Shown here: piece after piece, positions 16,688-26,160 of the stretch
How positions within the stretch are numbered: the stretch's first letter is position 1
Layout: the number at the start of each line of letters is the position of its first letter
NCBI RefSeq assembly: GCF_014196845.1
Contig: NZ_JACIEM010000004.1
Location: forward strand, 372,001 to 436,000
Length of the DNA: 64,000 bases
Direction of reading: 5' to 3'
Origin: Aurantimonas endophytica
GTDB taxonomy: Bacteria > Pseudomonadota > Alphaproteobacteria > Rhizobiales > Rhizobiaceae
Program-made: the position numbers and the translations under genes
Notes under the pieces: generated by a model
Told to the model about the DNA's origin: nothing
The model's database searches: none
Seen by the model: only the letters and a program-made list of their open reading frames with translations

Positions 16688-16745
16688 CATGGCGCGGCGA
16701 AGCGACGAACTCCCCGGGGAAAGAAGCCGACGTTCCGCCTGCCGA

Positions 16746-17171
16746 ATGTCCCACCGGATGAATGCCATGCGCACCTTGTCGAAGCTCGCCGTGCCGCTCT
16801 TGCTGTTGCCGTTTGCCGGCTGCCTGAGTGGCGGGCTGGGGGGCGGCGGCCTCGGCCCGACCTCGGCTGGCGTCACCGCGCTGGATGGCGGCCTGATCGG
16901 CCAAGACCAGACGACCGGCGCATGGCCGTCGCAGGCCCGCTCGCGGGCACTGGAAGCGGAATTCCAGGCGCTTCAGTTCGGCCTGCCCGGCCAGCCGGTC
17001 GCCTGGTCCGCCGACGGCTTCAGCGGCGAGGTCGTGCCGACGCAGCTCTACCGCGTCGGCTCGCAGGATTGCCGCGGCTATTCGCACACCTTCAAGGGCA
17101 CCGCCCAGCCGACCAAGGCGATCGGCACGGCGTGCAAGACCCAGGAAGGGTTCTGGAAGCCGGTGGCGTGA
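16746..17171 (+). CDS. Surface antigen lipoprotein (RT0821/17-kDa antigen type)
   Basis: The 141-residue product carries a lipoprotein signal with lipobox LPFAGC, so it should be anchored by its cysteine in the outer membrane. After a glycine-rich linker, the C-terminal domain ends CRGYSHTF...AIGTACKTQEGFWKPVA, matching the 17-kDa surface antigen family, whose usual end is a cysteine pair and a final aromatic strand. The start is uncertain: ATGs at 16746, 16758 and 16767 are all in frame just before the signal peptide, and none has a strong ribosome binding site. It follows feuQ by 58 bp. Confidence 0.8.
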   Translation: MSHRMNAMRTLSKLAVPLLLLPFAGCLSGGLGGGGLGPTSAGVTALDGGLIGQDQTTGAWPSQARSRALEAEFQALQFGLPGQPVAWSADGFSGEVVPTQLYRVGSQDCRGYSHTFKGTAQPTKAIGTACKTQEGFWKPVA

Positions 17172-17217
17172 GGTTGATCGTTTCGCCTCGGCGGGACGAG
17201 CCGTTGACGGACCGACC

Positions 17218-17259
17218 TTGTATGGTGCCTAGCGAGGATGTATCTTTATCGTAGATACA
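17218..17259 (+). promoter_or_regulatory. mazEF promoter and palindromic operator
   Basis: TTGTAT (17218-17223) and TATCTT (17241-17246) are spaced by 17 bases and form a plausible promoter. The -10 lies inside the inverted repeat TGTATCT (17239-17245) / AGATACA (17253-17259). Antitoxins of this class usually repress their own promoter, so this is the probable MazE or MazE-MazF binding site. Confidence 0.5.
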
Positions 17260-17290
17260 AATGCGCCACAGCCGGGCTGAGGAGACAGTC

Positions 17291-17533
17291 ATGATCGCGT
17301 CCGTCGCGAAGTGGGGCAACAGCCTGGCACTTCGAATTCCGCAGGCGTTCGCCAAGGAAGCCAAGCTGATGGAAGGCGGGCCGGTCGACATCAGCATTGT
17401 CGACGGGGCGCTGGTCGTGCGTTCGGTTGAACCGGTCGTCGAATATGATCTAGATGTTCTCCTGTCGGGGATCACGGAAGACAATATTCATGGCGAGACG
17501 GCCACAAAGCTCGCAGTCGGCAACGAGTTCTAG
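17291..17533 (+). CDS. mazE: MazE-type antitoxin (AbrB/SpoVT fold)
   Basis: The 80-residue protein begins IASVAKWGNSLALRIPQAFA, the swapped-hairpin DNA-binding fold of MazE antitoxins, followed by VDISIVDGALVVRSV and a flexible acidic tail that would wrap around the toxin. It has a GAGGAGA ribosome binding site; a longer in-frame start at 17261 would place the operator inside the message and is rejected. The toxin gene begins inside its last 44 bases. It probably represses the operator at 17239-17259. Confidence 0.93.
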   Translation: MIASVAKWGNSLALRIPQAFAKEAKLMEGGPVDISIVDGALVVRSVEPVVEYDLDVLLSGITEDNIHGETATKLAVGNEF

Positions 17534-17873
17534 CGCCCGCCAGCCTTATTGCCCCAAGAAGTTCGATATCGTCTTTCTCGACTTCGACCCACAAGCCGGC
17601 CGTGAGCAGGCGGGGCGACGGCCCGGCTTCGTCCTGTCGGACGAGCGATACAACCGCATCGCTCGCCTCTGCCTGATTTGCCCCATCACCAGCCAGGTAA
17701 AGGGCTATCCGTTCGAGGTTTCCCTGCCAGCTGGGCTCACAACGACCGGCGCGGTGCTTTGTGACCACGTCAAGAGCCTTTCATGGGAGCAGCGCCGGTG
17801 CGATTTCGTGGAGAATTGCCCGTCGATAGCGCCGGAGGTTCTGGGCCGCGTTCGCGCCTTGCTGGGTCTCTAG
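17490..17873 (+). CDS. mazF: MazF/PemK-family toxin, mRNA endoribonuclease
   Basis: The 127-residue product has the MazF core: DIVFLDFDPQAGREQAGRRP (the loop carrying the catalytic arginine), GFVLSDERYNR, CPITSQVKGYPFEVSLP and CDHVKSLSW. These proteins cut RNA at short sequences when not held by antitoxin. The ATG at 17490 overlaps mazE by 44 bases and has GGAAG eight bases upstream. The first 22 residues are serine-rich and precede the normal family start, so a slightly later start is possible. The pair interrupts an otherwise conserved feuPQ-cycH order. Confidence 0.93.
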   Translation: MARRPQSSQSATSSSARQPYCPKKFDIVFLDFDPQAGREQAGRRPGFVLSDERYNRIARLCLICPITSQVKGYPFEVSLPAGLTTTGAVLCDHVKSLSWEQRRCDFVENCPSIAPEVLGRVRALLGL

Positions 17874-18074
17874 CGCTTGGCCCGACGGCTTCATGCCGGC
17901 GCCAATACTCCCCCACCTGTGGAATCTACCTAGCCGCTTTCCCTTTCATTTGAATGGGCAGGCATTGCCCGCTCTGCTAGAGCCTCGTCGCGTATTGCAG
18001 TGTAACCGCGGGGAAGCGGCGGCCGGGTTCGCCGGCCTGTTCCGCTCGGGCCCCGCTGTTCGTATAAGGGTGGC

Positions 18075-19253
18075 ATGGTTTTCTGGTTTGTCGCAGCCGG
18101 CATGACGGCTGCCGCGACGCTAATCGCCTTGTGGCCGTTGCTTGCCGATGCGCCGCGCCGGGTCGCTTCCCGCGCCGAGCATGATGTCGAGGTCTATTCC
18201 GCCCAGCTGCGCGAGCTCGATGCCGATGTCGAGCGCGGCACGATGCCGGCCGCAGAGGCGGCGACGGCGCGGGCCGAGATCGGACGGCGGCTGCTGCGCG
18301 CCGACGGCAAGGCGAGGCTCGCCGTGGAAGGCGGGGCGCGCGGCTGGCAACGGCGCGGCGCGATCGCCACGGTGGTCGCGGTCGTGGCACTGGTGCCGCT
18401 GACCTCGGCCGGCCTCTATTATCTCTATGGCGCGCCGGGTCTTCCCGACCTGCCGCTCGCCTCGCGCCAGAGCCCGAGCCAGACGCCCGATCCGGACGTC
18501 GGCCGGATGGTTGCCGCCGCCGAGGAGCGGTTGCGCACCGAGCCCGGGGATGGACGCGGCTGGGACGTGCTGGCGCCGATCTACCTGCGCATGGAACGGC
18601 CGCAGGACGCCGCGGAAGCCTTCCGCCAGGCGATCCGGCTGCTCGGTTCCTCTGCGCCGCGCGAGGCGGGGCTGGGCGAGGCACTGACGCAGCTGGCGGA
18701 TGGCGAGGTCACCGACGAGGCGCGGGCGGCGTTCGAGCGGTCGCTGACGATCAATCCCGCCTTCCTGCCGGCGCGGTTCTTCCTGGCGCTCGACCTGTCG
18801 CAGGAGGACCGCCACGAGGAAGCGGCGGTTGCCTGGTCGCAGCTGGTCGAGATGAGCCCGCCCGACGCGCCGTGGATGCAGATCGCCAATGCTGCGCTGG
18901 CCGATGCCCGCCAGAACGGCGGCGCGCCGGCGGCCGATGCCGATGCCGGTGTTGCCGCCCCGGGGCCGACCGCCGCGGATGTGGAAGCGGCGTCGCAGAT
19001 GGCGGAGACCGATCGCCAGGCGATGATCCGGGGCATGGTCGGGCAGCTCGCCGAGCGCCTCGCCACCCAGCCCGACGACGTAGAAGGATGGAAGCGCCTG
19101 ATCCGTTCCTATAGGGTGCTGGGCGAGGACGAGCGGGCGAGCGAGGCGTTCCAGACCGCCTCGCGCGCCTTTGCCGCGGACTCGGCCGCAGGCCGGGAGA
19201 TCGCCGCATTGGGGACGCAACTCGGCCTTGCCGCGCAGGAGACCCAGCCATGA
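18075..19253 (+). CDS. ccmI: Cytochrome c maturation protein CcmI (CycH)
   Basis: The 392-residue protein chaperones apocytochrome c to the haem ligation complex. It has an N-terminal membrane helix (residues 2-21), a cytoplasmic stretch ending in an arginine-rich segment, a second helix (about 96-120) and a periplasmic TPR region (ERLRTEPGDGRGWDVLAPIYLRMERPQDAAEAFRQAI and later repeats). The layout equals rhizobial CycH. It is the first gene of a four-gene operon and overlaps ccmE by four bases. AAGGG five bases upstream supports the start. Confidence 0.95.
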   Translation: MVFWFVAAGMTAAATLIALWPLLADAPRRVASRAEHDVEVYSAQLRELDADVERGTMPAAEAATARAEIGRRLLRADGKARLAVEGGARGWQRRGAIATVVAVVALVPLTSAGLYYLYGAPGLPDLPLASRQSPSQTPDPDVGRMVAAAEERLRTEPGDGRGWDVLAPIYLRMERPQDAAEAFRQAIRLLGSSAPREAGLGEALTQLADGEVTDEARAAFERSLTINPAFLPARFFLALDLSQEDRHEEAAVAWSQLVEMSPPDAPWMQIANAALADARQNGGAPAADADAGVAAPGPTAADVEAASQMAETDRQAMIRGMVGQLAERLATQPDDVEGWKRLIRSYRVLGEDERASEAFQTASRAFAADSAAGREIAALGTQLGLAAQETQP

Positions 19254-19741
19254 CCCGTAAAGCCAAGCGCCTGAGTTCGATCGTCGCTATCCTGGTCGTC
19301 ATCGGCGCGGCGGCGGGCCTGGTGCTCACGGCCCTTTCGGATTCCGTCGCGTTCTTCAACTCGCCGAGCGACATCGTCGCCAATGCCCCGGCCCCGACCC
19401 AGCGCATCCGCCTCGGCGGCCTCGTCGAAGAGGGGTCGGTCGTCCGCGACGGGACGAAGCACGTCACCTTCCGCGTCACCGACACGCTGGAAAGCGTGCC
19501 GGTCGCCTATACCGGCCTGCTGCCGGATCTCTTCCGCGAAGGCCAGGGAGTCGTCACCGAAGGCACGCTCGGCCCGGACCGTGTGTTCATGGCCGACACG
19601 GTGCTGGCCAAGCACGACGAGAACTACATGCCGAAGGAAGTCGTGGACGACCTGAAGGCGCGGGGCCTCTGGGAGGACGGCAAGGGCATGGTCAATCCCG
19701 ACGCGACCCCCATCGCGACAAATGCCGGAGCCGGCTCATGA
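19250..19741 (+). CDS. ccmE: Haem chaperone CcmE (CycJ)
   Basis: The 163-residue protein carries haem covalently in the periplasm before passing it to apocytochromes. It has an N-terminal anchor helix (residues 10-29), the beta-barrel core with [14 protein letters not shown] and [16 protein letters not shown], and the haem-binding H122 and Y126 in [13 protein letters not shown]. All key residues are present. The start overlaps ccmI by four bases and its stop overlaps ccmF by four. Confidence 0.97.
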   Translation: MTRKAKRLSSIVAILVVIGAAAGLVLTALSDSVAFFNSPSDIVANAPAPTQRIRLGGLVEEGSVVRDGTKHVTFRVTDTLESVPVAYTGLLPDLFREGQGVVTEGTLGPDRVFMADTVLAKHDENYMPKEVVDDLKARGLWEDGKGMVNPDATPIATNAGAGS

Positions 19742-21720
19742 TCGTCGAGATCGGCCACTACGCGCTCATCCTGGCGCTGTCGCTGTCGCTACTGCAGTCG
19801 GTGCTGCCGGCGATCGGCGCCCGGACCGGCGACGCAAGGCTGATGGAGACCGGCCCGCTGACGGCGACCGCCTCCTTCGTGCTCCTCGCCATCTCGTTCT
19901 CGGCGCTGACCGCCGCCTATGTCATGTCCGACTTCTCGGTGCTCAACGTCTTCCAGAATTCCCATTCGCTGAAGCCGATGCTCTACAAGATCACCGGCGT
20001 CTGGGGGAACCACGAGGGCTCGATGCTCCTCTGGGTGCTGATCCTGGTGTTCTTCGGGGCGCTGGTGGCGCTGTTCGGCCGCGACCTGCCGGCCAGCCTG
20101 AAGGCGAATGTCCTCGCGGTGCAGGCCTGGATCACGACGGCCTTCCTGCTGTTCATCCTGATCACCTCCAACCCGTTCACGCGGCTGGTGCCGGCGCCGA
20201 TGGAGGGCCAGGACCTCAACCCGATCCTCCAGGATATCGGCCTCGCGATCCATCCGCCGCTGCTCTATCTCGGCTATGTCGGCTTCTCGGTGGCGTTCTC
20301 CTTCGCGGTCGCCGCGCTGATCGACGGGCGGATCGACGCCGCCTGGGCCCGCTGGGTGCGGCCCTGGACGCTGGCGGCGTGGATCTTCCTGACCGCCGGC
20401 ATCTCGATGGGCTCCTACTGGGCCTATTACGAGCTCGGCTGGGGCGGCTGGTGGTTCTGGGATCCGGTCGAGAACGCCTCGTTCATGCCGTGGCTGTCGG
20501 GCACCGCGCTGCTGCATTCGGCGCTGGTGATGGAGAAGCGCTCGGCACTGAAGATCTGGACGATCCTGCTCGCGATCCTCACCTTCTCGCTGTCGCTGCT
20601 CGGCACGTTCCTGGTGCGCTCCGGCGTCCTCACCTCGGTGCATGCCTTCGCCGTGGACCCCGAGCGCGGCGTCTTCATCCTCGGCATCCTGTGCATCTTC
20701 ATCGGCGGCTCGCTGGCGCTCTTCGCCTTCCGCGCCGCGTCGCTGGAGTCGGGCGGCCTGTTCGCGCCGATCAGCCGGGAGGGCGCGCTGGTGCTCAACA
20801 ACCTCTTCCTGACGACGGCGGCCGCGACGGTGCTGATCGGCACGTTGTATCCGCTGCTGCTCGAGGTCGTCACCGGCGAGAAGATTTCCGTCGGCGCGCC
20901 GTTCTTCGACCTGACCTTCGGCCCGCTGATGGTGCCGCTGCTGCTCGCTGTGCCGTTCGGGCCGCTGCTCGCCTGGAAGCGCGGCGACCTGCTGGCGGCG
21001 GCCCAGCGTCTCTATGTCGCCGTCGGGGCGGCGATGCTCGCCATCTTCGCGACGGTCGCGGCGAATTCCGGCGGCGAGATCCTCGCCGCGCTCGGCTTCG
21101 GCCTGGCGGTCTGGCTGCTGGTCGGCAGCCTGGTCGACCTCTTCGGGCGGGCGAATTTCGGCAAGGTCGGCTGGCGCGTCGGACTGGCGCGCCTGCGCGG
21201 ACTGCCGCGTTCGGCCTTCGGCACCGCGCTGGCGCATTTCGGGCTGGGCGTGACGGTGCTCGGCATCGTCGCCACCACCGCCTTCGAGACCGAGACGGTG
21301 ACCACGATGGTGCCCGGCCAGAGCGTCGACGCCGGGGGCTATTCGGTGCAGTTCGACGGTATCGCAGCGCGGACGGGGCCGAACTACGAGGAGCAGGTCG
21401 GCACGTTCACGCTTCGGCAGGACGGGGTCGGCGCCGGCACGATGGAAAGCGCCAAGCGCTTCTACCCGGCCCGTCAGATGCCGACGACAGAGGCCGGGAT
21501 CACCACGACACGGTTTTCGCAGCTCTACATCTCGCTCGGCGATCCGGCGCCGGATGGCGGCACGGTCGTGCGGATCTGGTGGAAGCCGCTCATCACGTTG
21601 ATCTGGATCGGCACGATCTTCATGGCCGTCGGCGGCACCGTCTCGCTCGCCGATCGGCGGCTGCGGGTGGGCGCACCTGCCCGCGGCCGCGGGCGCAAGC
21701 TCACGGAGGCGTCGGCGTGA
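19738..21720 (+). CDS. ccmF: Cytochrome c haem lyase subunit CcmF (CycK)
   Basis: The 660-residue, multi-spanning membrane protein is the core of the haem ligation complex with CcmH and CcmI. The signature WWD motif is [18 protein letters not shown], and family stretches [15 protein letters not shown] and [16 protein letters not shown] are intact. About fourteen hydrophobic segments and a large periplasmic loop near the C-terminus are visible. It overlaps ccmE by four bases and shares one base with ccmH. Confidence 0.97.
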   Translation: MIVEIGHYALILALSLSLLQSVLPAIGARTGDARLMETGPLTATASFVLLAISFSALTAAYVMSDFSVLNVFQNSHSLKPMLYKITGVWGNHEGSMLLWVLILVFFGALVALFGRDLPASLKANVLAVQAWITTAFLLFILITSNPFTRLVPAPMEGQDLNPILQDIGLAIHPPLLYLGYVGFSVAFSFAVAALIDGRIDAAWARWVRPWTLAAWIFLTAGISMGSYWAYYELGWGGWWFWDPVENASFMPWLSGTALLHSALVMEKRSALKIWTILLAILTFSLSLLGTFLVRSGVLTSVHAFAVDPERGVFILGILCIFIGGSLALFAFRAASLESGGLFAPISREGALVLNNLFLTTAAATVLIGTLYPLLLEVVTGEKISVGAPFFDLTFGPLMVPLLLAVPFGPLLAWKRGDLLAAAQRLYVAVGAAMLAIFATVAANSGGEILAALGFGLAVWLLVGSLVDLFGRANFGKVGWRVGLARLRGLPRSAFGTALAHFGLGVTVLGIVATTAFETETVTTMVPGQSVDAGGYSVQFDGIAARTGPNYEEQVGTFTLRQDGVGAGTMESAKRFYPARQMPTTEAGITTTRFSQLYISLGDPAPDGGTVVRIWWKPLITLIWIGTIFMAVGGTVSLADRRLRVGAPARGRGRKLTEASA

Positions 21721-22205
21721 TGCCGCGCCTGCGCCGTCTCCTGGCGGTCATCGCCCTGGCGTGCATGTTGTTACCCGGTGCGGTGACCTCGCCGGTCCAG
21801 GCCGTCCAGCCCGACGAGGTGCTGGCCGACCCGGCGCTGGAATCGCGGGCGCGGGACCTGTCGGCGGGGCTGCGCTGCCTCGTCTGCCAGAACCAGTCGA
21901 TCGACGATTCCGATGCCGAGCTCGCCAAGGACCTGCGGGTGCTGGTGCGCCAGCGGCTCGTCGCCGGCGACACCGATGCCGAGGTCATCGACTATCTCGT
22001 CTCGCGCTACGGCGCCTTCGTGCTGCTGAAGCCGCGCTTCGAGTGGGGGACCTTGGCGCTCTGGGGAGCACCCGTCGTCGTGCTTCTTGGGGGCATCGCC
22101 TTCGCCGTCTTCAGCGCCCGGCAGCGCCGGAGCGAAAGCGCCACGGCGGCGCTGTCGGCAGAGGAAGAGGCGGCGCTCGACGAACTGGTACGGCCGCGGC
22201 ACTGA
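21720..22205 (+). CDS. ccmH: Cytochrome c maturation thiol protein CcmH (CycL)
   Basis: The 161-residue protein reduces apocytochrome cysteines for haem attachment. It has a signal peptide, the redox motif LRCLVC (C53, C56) followed by [13 protein letters not shown], the [14 protein letters not shown] segment and one C-terminal membrane helix (about 105-125). The ATG shares a base with the ccmF stop (TGATG) and has GGAGG nine bases upstream. It ends the ccm operon; ccmABCDG are not in the window. Confidence 0.96.
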   Translation: MPRLRRLLAVIALACMLLPGAVTSPVQAVQPDEVLADPALESRARDLSAGLRCLVCQNQSIDDSDAELAKDLRVLVRQRLVAGDTDAEVIDYLVSRYGAFVLLKPRFEWGTLALWGAPVVVLLGGIAFAVFSARQRRSESATAALSAEEEAALDELVRPRH

Positions 22206-22366
22206 TCGGCTGCACGGGCCAGCATCAAGCTCACCAAACCTTACGAACAATTCACCCGGCCGAAAACCTCCCGTAACCCCCGCCTCCCTATTTTCCCCGT
22301 CATCAGCGGCTATCCGACCATCGAGCGGACCAGCCGCGGGCGAATTCAACGGAAAAAGGGTCTCCG

Positions 22367-23893
22367 ATGCGAAACCAAGCAAACAGCAAGAAGACACGCC
22401 GCGGCGTGCTCGCAGGCGTTCTCGCCGCCGGCGTCGCCGGCTCGGTCCTGGTCGGTGGGATGGTGAGCAACACCGCGCCGGTTCTTGCCGAGCCGGTGAA
22501 GGTCGAAGCGCCGGTCGAGAACTTCGGTTTCGCCGACGTCGTCGAGAAGGTCTCGCCGGCCGTCGTGTCGGTCCGCGTCACCCAGGACATCGCGCCGGCC
22601 GCCGATCGCCGCAGCGAACTGGCGACCCCGTTCGACAACCTGCCGGAAGACCACCCGCTGCGCCGGTTCTTCGACGTGCCCGGCGGCCCGGGCGGCCCTG
22701 GCGGGCCCGGCGTCAACCCGCGTCGCGAACCCCGCAACGCCATGGGCCAGGGCTCGGGCTTCTTCATCTCGGACGACGGCTACGTGGTCACCAACAACCA
22801 CGTCGTCGAAGGCGGCAGCAAGTACACGGTGGTCATGGATGACGGCACCGAGTTCGACGCCAAGCTGATCGGCACCGACCCGCGCACCGACCTCGCCCTG
22901 CTGAAGATCGACGACGCGGACCGCACCTTCACCTATGTCGAGTTCGACAGCGACGACGCTGTCCGTGTCGGCGAATGGGTGGTTGCCGTCGGCAATCCCT
23001 TCGGCCTCGGCGGCTCGGTGACGGCGGGTATCGTCTCCGCCCGCGGCCGCGACATCGGCGCCGGCCCCTACGACGACTTCCTGCAGATCGACGCCGCGGT
23101 CAATCGCGGCAACTCGGGCGGCCCGGCCTTCAACCTCAATGGCGAGGTGATCGGCGTCAACACCGCGATCTTCTCGCCGTCGGGCGGCAATGTGGGCATC
23201 GCCTTCGCCATTCCGGCTTCGGTCGCCAAGGACGTAATCCAGTCGCTGCGCGACAACGGCAACGTCCAGCGCGGCTGGCTGGGCGTGCAGATCGGACCGG
23301 TGACCGAGGACATCGCCGAGGCGGTCGGCCTTGCCGACGACAAGGGCGCCATCGTCACCCTGCCGGACACCGAGACCCCGGCCTCCAAGGCGGGCATCCA
23401 GACCGGCGACGTCATCACCGCGGTGAACGGCGAGACCGTCGAAGGCCCGCGCGAACTGTCGCGCAAGGTCGCCAACTTCCGGCCGGGCACCGACGTGGAA
23501 ATCACCGTCTGGCGCAGTGGCGAGGCACAGGACATCCCGGTCACGCTCGGCAACCTTGCCAGCCTCGACGAGGCGGCTTCCGCCGATAACCAGGGTGCGC
23601 CGCGGCCGTCGGTCGATCCGTCGTCGCTGTCGGGCTACGGCCTGACGCTGACCCCGTCGGAAGATGGCGACGGTGTCGTGGTCACCGATGTCGATCCGGA
23701 CTCGACCGCGGCGGATCGCGGCGTCCAGCCCGGCGACGTGATTATCGCCGTCAACGGCAAGGAGGTCACGAGCCAGAAAGAGGTTCGCGACGCGATCTCG
23801 GAAGCCTCGGAAGCTGGCCGCAAGGCGGCGCTGTTCCAGCTGCGCAACGGCGACCAGAACCGCTTCGTGGCGTTGCCGATCGCCAAAAGCTGA
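22367..23893 (+). CDS. Do-family periplasmic serine protease (DegP/HtrA)
   Basis: The 508-residue protein degrades or refolds damaged envelope proteins. An N-terminal signal segment (about residues 12-41) ends at VLAEP. The trypsin-like domain has H145 in TNNHVVEGG, D175 in RTDLALLKID and S250 in NRGNSGGPAF, so the triad is complete. Two PDZ domains follow (about 295-385 and 400-505). A glycine-proline loop (PGGPGGPGGPG) before the catalytic core is typical of alphaproteobacterial members. A sensor pair encoded directly downstream may control or respond to it. Confidence 0.95.
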   Translation: MRNQANSKKTRRGVLAGVLAAGVAGSVLVGGMVSNTAPVLAEPVKVEAPVENFGFADVVEKVSPAVVSVRVTQDIAPAADRRSELATPFDNLPEDHPLRRFFDVPGGPGGPGGPGVNPRREPRNAMGQGSGFFISDDGYVVTNNHVVEGGSKYTVVMDDGTEFDAKLIGTDPRTDLALLKIDDADRTFTYVEFDSDDAVRVGEWVVAVGNPFGLGGSVTAGIVSARGRDIGAGPYDDFLQIDAAVNRGNSGGPAFNLNGEVIGVNTAIFSPSGGNVGIAFAIPASVAKDVIQSLRDNGNVQRGWLGVQIGPVTEDIAEAVGLADDKGAIVTLPDTETPASKAGIQTGDVITAVNGETVEGPRELSRKVANFRPGTDVEITVWRSGEAQDIPVTLGNLASLDEAASADNQGAPRPSVDPSSLSGYGLTLTPSEDGDGVVVTDVDPDSTAADRGVQPGDVIIAVNGKEVTSQKEVRDAISEASEAGRKAALFQLRNGDQNRFVALPIAKS

Positions 23894-23902
23894 CCTGATG
23901 AC

Positions 23903-23994
23903 GGACGGGACCGACCAGGTCCCGTCCAGACCGGCGGGCGGCGGGGCCGGCGACTCGGGAATCGAGACGCTTCGGCGCCGCCGCCTTTTCTTTT
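23903..23994 (+). terminator. Hairpin pair and T-tract after the Do protease gene
   Basis: Two structures lie here. GGACGGGACC (23903-23912) pairs perfectly with GGTCCCGTCC (23918-23927). Further on, a GC-rich left arm around 23933-23946 can pair with GGCGCCGCCGCC (23974-23985), which is followed by TTTTCTTTT (23986-23994). The second looks like a rho-independent terminator separating the protease gene from the regulator. Confidence 0.6.
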
Positions 23995-24024
23995 GGGTTC
24001 CTTCGACGACATAAGGAAGCAGAC

Positions 24025-24741
24025 ATGTCTTCTCCTGCAGCCGAGCGACCCTCTCCCGATTCCATGCGCATCCTGATCATCGAAGACGACCGCGAAGCGG
24101 CGGCCTATCTCGTCAAGGCGCTGCGCGAGGCAGGTCATGTCGCCGAGCACGCGGCGAACGGCGAGGACGGCTTCCACATGGCCGATACCCGCAGCTACGA
24201 CGTGCTCATCGTCGACAGGATGCTGCCCGAACGCGATGGCCTCTCGGTAGTCTCCGGCCTGCGCGAGAAGGGCAACGGCACCCCGGCGCTGATCCTCTCG
24301 GCGCTCGGCCAGGTCGACGACCGGGTTACCGGCCTGCGGGCCGGGGGCGACGACTATCTGCCGAAACCCTTCGCCTTCTCCGAGCTGCTCGCCCGCATCG
24401 AGGTGCTCGGCCGGCGTCGCGGCGGCAAGGAGGTCGAGACCGTCTACCGGGTCGGCGACCTCGAACTCGACCGCCTGTCGCACGAGGTGAAGCGGGCGGG
24501 GCGGACGATCATCCTGCAGCCGCGCGAGTTCCGGCTGCTCGAATATCTCATGAAGAACGCCAACCAGGTCGTGACCCGCACGATGCTGCTGGAGAATGTC
24601 TGGGACTACCATTTCGACCCGCAGACCAACGTCATCGACGTGCATGTTTCGCGGCTGCGCTCGAAGATCGAGCGCGAGTTCGGCTCGGCGCTGCTCCACA
24701 CGGTGCGCGGCTCGGGATACATCATGCGCGCCGGCGAATAG
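24025..24741 (+). CDS. OmpR-family response regulator
   Basis: The 238-residue regulator has a receiver domain with acidic residues E20-D22, phospho-acceptor D64 in VLIVDRMLPERDG and K114 in YLPKPFAF, then a winged helix ending VIDVHVSRLRSKIE...TVRGSGYIM. The start is set by AAGGAAG seven bases upstream; a later ATG at 24064 begins the domain directly. It pairs with the kinase three bases downstream. The place after a Do protease and before glnE is shared with other Rhizobiales; the regulon is unknown. Confidence 0.9.
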   Translation: MSSPAAERPSPDSMRILIIEDDREAAAYLVKALREAGHVAEHAANGEDGFHMADTRSYDVLIVDRMLPERDGLSVVSGLREKGNGTPALILSALGQVDDRVTGLRAGGDDYLPKPFAFSELLARIEVLGRRRGGKEVETVYRVGDLELDRLSHEVKRAGRTIILQPREFRLLEYLMKNANQVVTRTMLLENVWDYHFDPQTNVIDVHVSRLRSKIEREFGSALLHTVRGSGYIMRAGE

Positions 24742-24744
24742 GGC

Positions 24745-26160
24745 ATGGAGCGGCTGAAGGCGCTGATGCGGATGACGGCGGTCCGCCTGTCCGCGGTCTA
24801 TCTGCTGCTCTTTGCCGTCTGCGCCGTCGTGCTGGTGTTCTACGTCACCGCCACGGCGTCGAACATCCTGAAGAGCCAGAGCCGCGCGGCCATCGCCGAG
24901 GAAATCAGCGAACTCGGCCTGATCTACGAGACCGCCGGCATCATCGGCCTGGTCCGCACCATCGACCGGCGTGCGCGCCAGCCGGGCGCCTCGCTCTACC
25001 TCGCCACCGACGCCACCGGCCGGATCATCGCCGGCAATGTCGAGAGCCTGCAGGCCGGCGTACTCGACAAGGGTGGCTTCACCGAGAACGTCTTCGGCTA
25101 CGAGCGCTTTGCCGACAATGCCGACGACCGCTACCACATCGCCGTCGCCGAGGTGGTGAGCCTTCCGAACGGCATGCGCATCCTAGTCGGGCGCGACCAG
25201 ACCGAGCAGGAGCGCTTCCGCCAGGTCGTGCGCTCGGCGCTGATCCTGGCGCTGGCGCTGATGGGGGCGGCTGCGCTGCTGGCCTGGGTCTTCGTCGGCC
25301 GTCGGGCGCTGCAGCGGCTCGACCGGATGTCGGCGGCCAGCAACCGGATTCTCGCCGGCGACCTGACCGAACGGCTGCCGGTGACCGGGGCGGGGGACGA
25401 GTTCGACCGGCTTTCGGAAAACCTCAACCGGCTGCTGGCGCGCGTCGCGCTGCTGCAGGAGGGGCTGCGGCAGGTCTCCGACAACATCGCCCACGACCTC
25501 AAGACGCCGCTGACGCGGCTGCGCAACCGCGCCGAGGCGGCGCTGGGCGGCGGGACGGGCGAGGGCGTGCCGCGCGAGGCGCTGGAGGGGATGATCGGCG
25601 AGGCCGACCAGATGATCCGCACCTTCGACGCGCTCCTGATGATCTCCCGCGTCGAGGCCGGATCGCATCCGGTGCTCAAGGACCGCGTCGACATCGCGAC
25701 GATCGTCGCCGACGTCTGCGAACTCTACGAGCCGCTGGCCGAGGAGGTCGGCGCGCGGCTGGTCGTCGATGCGCCGTCGCCGGTTCCGGCGCTGGTGAGC
25801 CGCGAGCTGATCGCCCAGGCTTTGTCCAATCTCATCGACAACGCGCTGAAATATGCCGTCGGCAAGGGGCGGCAGACGACCGTGACGATCCGCCTTTCGG
25901 CGCAGGACGGCAACTGCATCCTGTCGGTGGCGGACGATGGGCCCGGCATCCCGGCCGACCAGCACGAGCGGGTGCTGGAGCGCTTCTACCGGCTCGACCA
26001 GAGCCGGACGATGCCCGGTTCGGGTCTCGGCCTGTCGCTGGTCCAGGCGATCGCCCGTGTCCATGACGGCGAGCTGACGCTTGAGGATGCGGCGCCCGGC
26101 CTTAGAGTCGTGCTGGTGTTTCCCCTCGACGGAAGGACCGGCAGCGACGATGGCGGATGA
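24745..26160 (+). CDS. HAMP-domain sensor histidine kinase
   Basis: The 471-residue kinase has two membrane helices (about 15-36 and 163-185) around a periplasmic sensor of about 125 residues, a HAMP domain (186-240), the phospho-acceptor H250 in NIAHDLKTPLTRLRNRAE, and an ATPase domain with NLIDNALKYA, VADDGPGIP and GSGLGLSLVQ. All catalytic boxes are present. It follows its regulator by three bases and overlaps glnE by eleven, so the three are likely one transcript. Confidence 0.92.
   Translation: MERLKALMRMTAVRLSAVYLLLFAVCAVVLVFYVTATASNILKSQSRAAIAEEISELGLIYETAGIIGLVRTIDRRARQPGASLYLATDATGRIIAGNVESLQAGVLDKGGFTENVFGYERFADNADDRYHIAVAEVVSLPNGMRILVGRDQTEQERFRQVVRSALILALALMGAAALLAWVFVGRRALQRLDRMSAASNRILAGDLTERLPVTGAGDEFDRLSENLNRLLARVALLQEGLRQVSDNIAHDLKTPLTRLRNRAEAALGGGTGEGVPREALEGMIGEADQMIRTFDALLMISRVEAGSHPVLKDRVDIATIVADVCELYEPLAEEVGARLVVDAPSPVPALVSRELIAQALSNLIDNALKYAVGKGRQTTVTIRLSAQDGNCILSVADDGPGIPADQHERVLERFYRLDQSRTMPGSGLGLSLVQAIARVHDGELTLEDAAPGLRVVLVFPLDGRTGSDDGG

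Noticed and set aside
17893-18105. A 70-codon frame just before ccmI
   Set aside because: It lacks a ribosome binding site and family features and overlaps the ccmI start; the region is better read as the ccm promoter.
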